Origin: Molanna angustata
Lineage: Eukaryota > Arthropoda > Insecta > Trichoptera > Molannidae
Assembly: GCA_963576475.1 (NCBI GenBank)
Contig: OY754969.1
Span: 29,053,388-29,117,387 of the forward strand
DNA: 64,000 bases
Direction of reading: 5' to 3'
Part shown: in pieces, positions 62,201-64,000 of the stretch
Position numbering within the stretch: position 1 is the first letter of the stretch
How the letters are laid out: every line of letters begins with the position of its first letter
The notes under the pieces: model-generated
What the model saw: only the letters and a program-made list of their open reading frames with translations
Databases searched by the model: none
What the model was told of the DNA's origin: nothing
Position numbers and translations under genes: made by a program

Positions 62201-63900
62201 CCCGAAGATTTCCGAATCATCTATTCGTATGATATCGTAACCCGCTATACACATTGCCTGATACAAGGCGCAACATCAATATATTACAGTATAGTTTTCA
62301 ATTTGTACCTAAATAAACTAATTTATCCTTTAAATTTTGTGGTATGGGAGTGGTGACTATTATTTTTATTATCATGTTATGTCATTTTTAAATAAAATGT
62401 ATAGATCAACAAGCTGTAGAAAGTTCCCCAATGGAGGAAAGGCAGTTGTCTGGTGACTCGGTGTCGTCAAATGAGAGCAATATTGGGGCTTTAAATGTCG
62501 GTGAACATTCCAGCTATGCTAGGAAAAAAATGGATCAGTTACAAGAAAAATTTGACAATAAAACTCAGGTATTTATTTAATTATATAATCATTTTATAAT
62601 CTTCCTTTCAGAAAGTTTAAATAGGATGATGTCTTTTTATTTATGTTCTAAATTTTATATAATCAATCCAACTTTACTCATGTGTAGATAACTAAAATTT
62701 TGATGTATTCAATTCAGAATCAAAACCAAAACTTTTATTAAAAATTACTTACGACACTCATTTTTCCATCATTTCGTGGCCCTCTATCCCAGTTCATACG
62801 GGGTCAGGCCTCCTAGTCAACAGTCGCCACGATCTGCCACTCTCAGTACTCGTGCACCATGTCGCCGGTGGCCTGATTTTTTCTCGCGGATTTGAGGGGA
62901 TATCGAGGATGGTTTTTACGAAGTAGGTATCCACCCTTCACATGACATGGCCATACCATCGCTGTCTGCCCCATTTTAATTTTTCTTCTATTGGGGCTAC
63001 CTTGAAGGATCTTTGTCTGACGTACTCATTGTGGATTTTATCAAGGCATGTTACACCACCTGCCCAACGCAACATCTTCATTTCAGTTGTGTGCAGTTGT
63101 TGTGCGTTTTTTTATGTTGTCCAGCACTCTGATCCATATAACATTGCAGGTCTGAAGACTGTTTTGTATATTTTGCCCTTAGTTAGAATAGGCATTCGTT
63201 AATCACATAGTATGCCAGAGAGAGATCTTCACTCATTTTACCATATAATTTATTTTATTTCAATGTTGTAATGATTAAAACCTGTGTTATAGGCCACTTT
63301 CTATGATTTTACCTTGAATTAGGAAAAAATCCAATGTTTGCGTATATATAATTTGCGATAAAATATTCAATTTGAATTAGAATTATGTACTTTTCTTTTT
63401 AGGCTTTGCAAGCTCTGAGAGCCTCATTGAAACCTGAATCCAAAGTCTTAGAATTGCTGCAAAGAGAAGTTATGGCCCTGGCGGGAGAGAGAAGAAGGCT
63501 GGAAGCTCATCTGTCAAGAGCGCACACATGGGCTCAGCATTTAGGAAAATGGAGGGCAATTGTTCAGAGTGCTGAGGTCAGAAAATCATTTTATATTTTA
63601 TTCAATATGTATAATATACATAATATTTTATCTAAACTAGTAATCCTAAATTATTCATGTTTGTAAAATGATTTTGAAAATAACGTTATTCTCAGCTCCT
63701 TTACAATTTATTAACAGTGAATATGTTTATAATCTTTTATATGTTGGTATAAATTTATTTATTTATAGATATTGGAAGAATCTCAGCCACCTCAATTTGT
63801 GTTAGTTGTTCAAAAAGACGAACATTCAGGAGACGGTGAAGATGACTCTGAAGCTATTTCAACCGGTTGGGTTTTACTAAGATCTCTGCAACATTTCCAA
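44019..63900 (+). CDS. snz: snz / SNX25-type sorting nexin, ten coding exons, 3' end outside the window
   Basis: Joined exons 44019-44246, 49215-49525, 51191-51363, 55522-55708, 56540-56813, 57325-57534, 57699-57873, 62405-62568, 63403-63576 and 63769-63900 are in phase throughout and give 676 residues. Residues about 5-50 form a membrane hairpin, 85-290 the PXA domain (GRTVDGLLQQLIDLALRDFL), 395-515 the RGS domain, 560-625 a charged helical region, and from about 640 the PX domain starts. The order TM-PXA-RGS-PX with SNX25-like text identifies the SNX25/Snazarus branch of SNX13/14/19/25 proteins, which tether ER to lipid droplets or endosomes and bind phosphoinositides. The rest of PX and the nexin-C domain lie to the right. 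No disabling change was seen. Confidence 0.93.
45960..46710. repeat. Block with dispersed GTTCCTCTGGAC motifs
   Basis: The 12-mer or a near match appears about eight times in both orientations (around 45964, 45992, 46180, 46202, 46223, 46656, 46669 and 46697). Two of these form a direct 28-bp duplication with ACTGAGCAAGTTGT. On the minus strand some copies translate as NVPLDT-type phrases near 46650-46700. No known family recognised. Confidence 0.7.
46401..46555. repeat. 25-bp tandem repeat, about six copies
   Basis: The unit CAAAATAATTAGATATCTTA plus CAACT repeats with period 25 and appears identical across copies. On the minus strand each unit contains GTAAGATATC, a good match to a splice donor. 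Confidence 0.95.
46843..47660 (+). mobile_element. Helentron-like element, copy 3
   Basis: Starts TCCAACTGTC, has a (GT)n tract close to the 5' end (46853-46883), the shared body (GATCCGCTCAATTTACAGAG, AAAGCCGAAACACCCCAACT) and ends CGACAGTTGGATCTCATGTG then the hairpin and CAACTAG. It lacks the roughly 190 bp between the start and the microsatellite that copies 2 and 4 have. The next copy begins at once. Confidence 0.65.
47661..48631 (+). mobile_element. Helentron-like element, copy 4, joined to copy 3
   Basis: Begins TCAATATTCCAACTGTCG straight after the CTAG of copy 3 and ends CATGCAACTAG followed by T. Body and (GT)n position match copy 2. The inverted phrase pair CCAACTGTCGA and TCGACAGTTGG and the 3' hairpin are present. 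Confidence 0.65.
48639..49190 (+). mobile_element. Truncated mariner/Tc1-type transposon beside snz exon 2
   Basis: Imperfect inverted ends (CAAGGTGTCTCAAAAGAAAT at the left; complement of CTTTTGGGACACCCTG at the right) are flanked by TA on both sides. Codons read NQRTWFQQDGAMSHTSN, then PPRSPD and after a frameshift DVFLWGYLKSKVYANKP. These are the second and third catalytic-Asp regions of a Tc1/mariner transposase. The N-terminal half is deleted and a stop follows PRSPD. Its right end is 24 bp before the snz exon 2 boundary. Confidence 0.85.
49215..49525 (+). CDS. snz: snz coding exon 2 (PXA domain, first part)
   Basis: Acceptor AATTTTAG, donor GTAAGT. Encodes VESVKLSKNVLSQPHLPVVF, then GRTVDGLLQQLIDLALRDFL and an AYKPEFTVEQLKEDLWGAIQ helix. 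The polypyrimidine tract is short because the mariner remnant ends only 24 bp upstream. Confidence 0.95.
49573..49739. mobile_element. Foldback element (long hairpin), copy 2, in snz intron 2
   Basis: Same element as 32165-32342: GGGGTGCAAGTCGGCCAACC at the left, complementary CCGGTTGGACTAGACTTGCC at the right, with a central palindrome around 49655. Arms of about 80 bp pair nearly throughout. It would be transcribed in the snz pre-mRNA. Confidence 0.85.
49740..50003. other. snz intron 2, SINE-like remnant and unassigned text
   Basis: GGGTTGGAAGAAATTGCCGA at about 49825 resembles SINE family 2. Otherwise nothing is recognised. Confidence 0.35.
50004..50250. repeat. 59-bp tandem repeat, about four copies
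   Basis: Units with AAAAAAATATATGATAATGT, AAAAGTATGATTTGCACATT and GTATCCCAATAATATG recur; the last three start at about 50071, 50130 and 50189, and the first spacer is longer by about 10 bp. Confidence 0.9.
50258..50425 (+). repeat. tRNA-Thr-derived SINE, family 1, copy f (best preserved)
   Basis: Complete head GGTCGGTGGCAGAGCGATTA, anticodon arm CTGGGCTAGTAATCCAG and B-box GAGTTCGAATCC. The body includes AAGCACAAGCATTTATTTGC and GTACTTGTTTAACAAGGACA, and an A-rich tail follows. It lies in snz intron 2 in the sense direction. Confidence 0.85.
50925..51083 (+). repeat. SINE family 2, sense copy in snz intron 2
   Basis: The text runs GATTCCCAGCAGAGGAGAAA, GCTTCTCTGGGCTGGAAACA, CTATACGGCAATAAACTCGC, CAGGGTGCAAGGAAGTG and ends in (ATT)n. 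It ends about 105 bp before snz exon 3. The tRNA head is lost. Confidence 0.75.
51191..51363 (+). CDS. snz: snz coding exon 3 (PXA domain, middle)
   Basis: Acceptor CTTTTGCAG, donor GTAAGT. Encodes AETNKLPVFSLSPYLMSQQA, then VNFLRQISELFIMFLLPRCY and HLLREVLTCK. Length 173, keeping the frame with neighbours. Confidence 0.95.
51364..52222. other. snz intron 3, first part
   Basis: AT-rich non-coding text. The last 100 bp (from about 52135) change to a GC-richer block reading CCGGGTCTAGCCACCGACG, which continues on the far side of the next element (53229-53290), so it is an older sequence split by that insertion. Confidence 0.4.
52225..53228. mobile_element. Terminal-inverted-repeat element of about 1 kb
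   Basis: The left end GTGCCCCGTTCCACCATCGT and the right end (complement of ACAATGGTGGAACGGGGCAC) pair over roughly 45-50 bp and continue with repeated GCAAAGTGCAAAGCG-type phrases. A CTG on each side (52223-52225, then 53227-53229) suggests a 3-bp target duplication, as in PIF-Harbinger elements. The interior ORFs show no transposase motif, so it is non-autonomous. Confidence 0.75.
53229..53650. other. snz intron 3, repeat-like text
   Basis: Contains two related phrases (CGCGCGTTAGGGGCTTTTAC with CAGCTCTCGCGAGTATGACT near 53355, and ATCGTGCAATAGTGCTTTCA with CAGCCCTCGCGAGTGTGA near 53513), so a diverged tandem unit of about 160 bp. Not assigned. Confidence 0.4.
53651..55055 (+). mobile_element. 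LTR-like block in snz intron 3
   Basis: Foreign composition and LTR-style signals: TATATAAG at 53858 with ACAGTTAGTTAG about 30 bp later, a GC-rich leader with a perfect 12-bp hairpin (54007-54034), and AATAAAAG signals near 54167 and 54557. A high-GC stretch lies at 54420-54600. The similar AATTAACTTAA text near both ends (about 53672 and 54899) may mark termini. No gag/pol ORF, primer-binding site or target duplication was confirmed. A solo LTR or an LTR plus leader is the best guess. Confidence 0.4.
54007..54034. repeat. Perfect 12-bp GC-rich hairpin
   Basis: GGCGGTCAGGGC, loop TTAC, then the exact complement GCCCTGACCGCC. Lies about 140 bp downstream of the TATA-like motif of the LTR-like block. 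Confidence 0.9.
55245..55425 (+). repeat. tRNA-Thr-derived SINE, family 1, copy g
   Basis: Head with GGCAGAGCGGTTAGCGTGCT and TAGTAATCCAGTGGTCGCGA, B-box with one change (GAGTTTGAATTC), body ending AACAAGGACATATTCATT and an A-rich tail. It ends about 100 bp before snz exon 4. Confidence 0.8.
55522..55708 (+). CDS. snz: snz coding exon 4 (PXA domain, end)
   Basis: I chose the acceptor TATTTTTAG over a second AG 13 codon bases later because it gives the conserved LQPAVNMITEPDYLNQKIL. The exon ends ...ETLKRIR at a weaker donor GTTTGT, so that CG plus T makes the Arg codon before YNIVNEIMQ. A GTAAAT four bases later would break the frame. Confidence 0.88.
55709..56539. other. snz intron 4
   Basis: Contains a SINE family 2 fragment near 55785-55860 (CAATTTCTTCCAATTAACCA, GTGTTTCCAAACC). 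Between 56110 and 56400 lies GC-richer text without recognised motifs. Confidence 0.4.
56540..56813 (+). CDS. snz: snz coding exon 5 (linker before RGS)
   Basis: Acceptor TTTTCAG, donor GTGAGT. Encodes YNIVNEIMQATTLQNMNRAR, a Gly-rich insert (GGIGGMAGRGGVSGVGRRQI) and KLRRYISQLSYAKEQCESAL, the conserved helix before the RGS domain. The glycine-rich insert is probably disordered. Confidence 0.95.
56814..57324. other. snz intron 5
   Basis: Short AT-rich intron. It holds two related GC-rich phrases, GTATGGCCGTACCCGTACGG and GTATGGCCGTACCGGTGCGG, 55 bp apart near 56966 and 57021. Confidence 0.5.
57325..57534 (+). CDS. snz: snz coding exon 6 (RGS domain, first half)
   Basis: Acceptor TATTTTTAG, donor GTATGT. 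Encodes 70 residues including ESVQGRRHLALFLETLCSQG and LVGYWMAVEELRSS, the first helices of an RGS fold. Confidence 0.95.
57699..57873 (+). CDS. snz: snz coding exon 7 (RGS domain, second half)
   Basis: Acceptor CTTTGTAG, donor GTAAAA. Encodes ETRKRMEAFLLGDKGPEVFY, then EVQQMVINTLQDKYYQPFLL and SEQYKALLKALANDDDNK. The DxYYxPFLxSxxY phrase is the RGS C-terminal signature. Confidence 0.95.
57942..58943. mobile_element. Terminal-inverted-repeat element in snz intron 7
   Basis: GGACGGAGCGCATCAGATGG near the left end (57963) is inverted at the right end as CCGTCTGATGCGCTCCGTCC (58893), and the outermost text (ATACAG...ACGCAAC and its partner) also pairs loosely. The interior is AT-rich with no transposase text. 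Superfamily unknown. Confidence 0.65.
58944..59576. other. snz intron 7, unassigned
   Basis: Mixed text with no ORF or repeat relation recognised. Confidence 0.35.
59577..59765 (-). repeat. SINE family 2 with intact tRNA-like head
   Basis: The minus strand starts GGCCGTAGCATAATGGTAAG, followed by a GGCTTCCGTGCGGGCGTCC arm and B-box GGGTTCGATACCC, then the family body (CTGAGGAGAAATTTATTTAA, GCTTCTCTGGGCTGGAAACA) and a (TTA)n tail. This is the only copy in the window that keeps the head. Confidence 0.8.
59766..60979. other. snz intron 7, AT-rich
   Basis: No gene, exon or repeat family recognised on either strand. Confidence 0.35.
60980..62111. mobile_element. Terminal-inverted-repeat element with repeated AAGATGAC motifs
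   Basis: Both ends carry GGGGAGACCCGCC and its complement, followed by AAGTTG-type text, and TA lies on both sides, as in Tc1/mariner insertions. The interior is AT-rich without a transposase ORF. It contains at least six copies of a TCGTCATCTTACCCG-type motif in both orientations, including two perfect palindromic pairs (61167-61197 and about 61700-61729). Confidence 0.8.
62405..62568 (+). CDS. snz: snz coding exon 8 (Ser-rich linker)
   Basis: Acceptor AATGTATAG, donor GTATTT. Encodes DQQAVESSPMEERQLSGDSV, SSNESNIGALNVGEHSSYAR and KKMDQLQEKFDNKTQ. Low domain content; the final part starts a helix. Confidence 0.9.
62790..63235 (-). mobile_element. RTE-like non-LTR retrotransposon fragment in snz intron 8
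   Basis: The minus strand reads GKIYKTVFRPAMLYGSECWT, EMKMLRWAGGVTCLDKI, NEYVRQRSF and then RQRWYGHVM, with small frame breaks. This is the post-catalytic region of an RTE-type reverse transcriptase. No endonuclease or catalytic core is present. Confidence 0.7.
63403..63576 (+). CDS. snz: snz coding exon 9 (helical region before PX)
   Basis: Acceptor CTTTTTAG, donor GTCAGA (unusual C at +3, still GT). Encodes ALQALRASLKPESKVLELLQ, then REVMALAGERRRLEAHLSRA and QHLGKWRAIVQSAE, a conserved charged helix in SNX25 proteins. Confidence 0.92.
63769..63900 (+). CDS. snz: snz coding exon 10 (start of PX domain)
   Basis: Acceptor TTTATAG, donor GTAAAT. Encodes ILEESQPPQFVLVVQKDEHS, GDGEDDSEAISTGWVLLRSL and QHFQ. 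The VVQ...GWVLLRSLQHF text matches the first strands of the PX domain, which binds phosphoinositides. The following exons are outside the window. Confidence 0.92.
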
Positions 63901-64000
63901 GTAAATAAATATTAATTATCTAACTATCGCAAGGTTTTTAAATGAGAATTTAGATAATTATATTTGTGAGGAAGTAGTTTATTTGTTATGATTTTATTTT

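Overview
This window is nuclear DNA of an insect or related arthropod. It is AT-rich, the coding sequence is split by GT-AG introns, and transposable elements fill most of the space. The order cannot be fixed from the sequence. Lepidoptera and Hemiptera both fit the frequent TACCTACCTA-type strings, the tRNA-derived SINEs and the Helitrons, and I do not choose between them.

Two host genes are well supported and lie head to head. On the minus strand, 35509-41825 holds a complete four-exon Vamp7 (longin-type R-SNARE, 220 residues). On the plus strand, from 44019 to beyond the right edge, lies the SNX25/Snazarus orthologue. Ten coding exons of it (676 residues) are visible: N-terminal membrane anchor, PXA domain, RGS domain, a helical region and the start of the PX domain. 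Both proteins act in membrane traffic and lipid-contact biology, and they share a start-to-start interval of about 2.2 kb. A third, unidentified gene begins on the minus strand at 26954, of which only the first coding exon was found.

The left 25 kb has no recognisable host gene. It is a mosaic of RTE-like non-LTR fragments (one with a perfect 17-bp target duplication at 5204-5972), tRNA-derived SINEs, and a 2.2-kb transposon at 10404-12637. That transposon has perfect 24-bp inverted ends, a perfect 8-bp target duplication and a THAP-like first exon, which points to a P-element relative. A matching MITE lies at 8182-8516. Next comes a striking array at 12703-20901: three Helitron-like units joined head to tail with flush CTAG/TC junctions. 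Units 1 and 2 look near-identical and unit 3 is older. At 22842-25885 a second Helitron/Helentron-like family is interrupted by two PIF-Harbinger copies.

The middle (27-35 kb) contains a homogeneous nine-copy 94-bp minisatellite, a Penelope-like remnant with inverted arms embedded in a (TA)n tract, a long foldback element and several SINEs. The introns of the SNX25 gene carry further elements: two Helentron-like copies in tandem, a mariner remnant 24 bp before coding exon 2, a second copy of the foldback element, an LTR-like block, and three terminal-inverted-repeat elements.

The strongest candidates for follow-up are the Helitron concatemer, the THAP/P-like element with its MITE family, the paired foldback elements, and perfect short hairpins in and near the Vamp7-snz intergenic region. 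I see no evidence for an undescribed multi-gene system.
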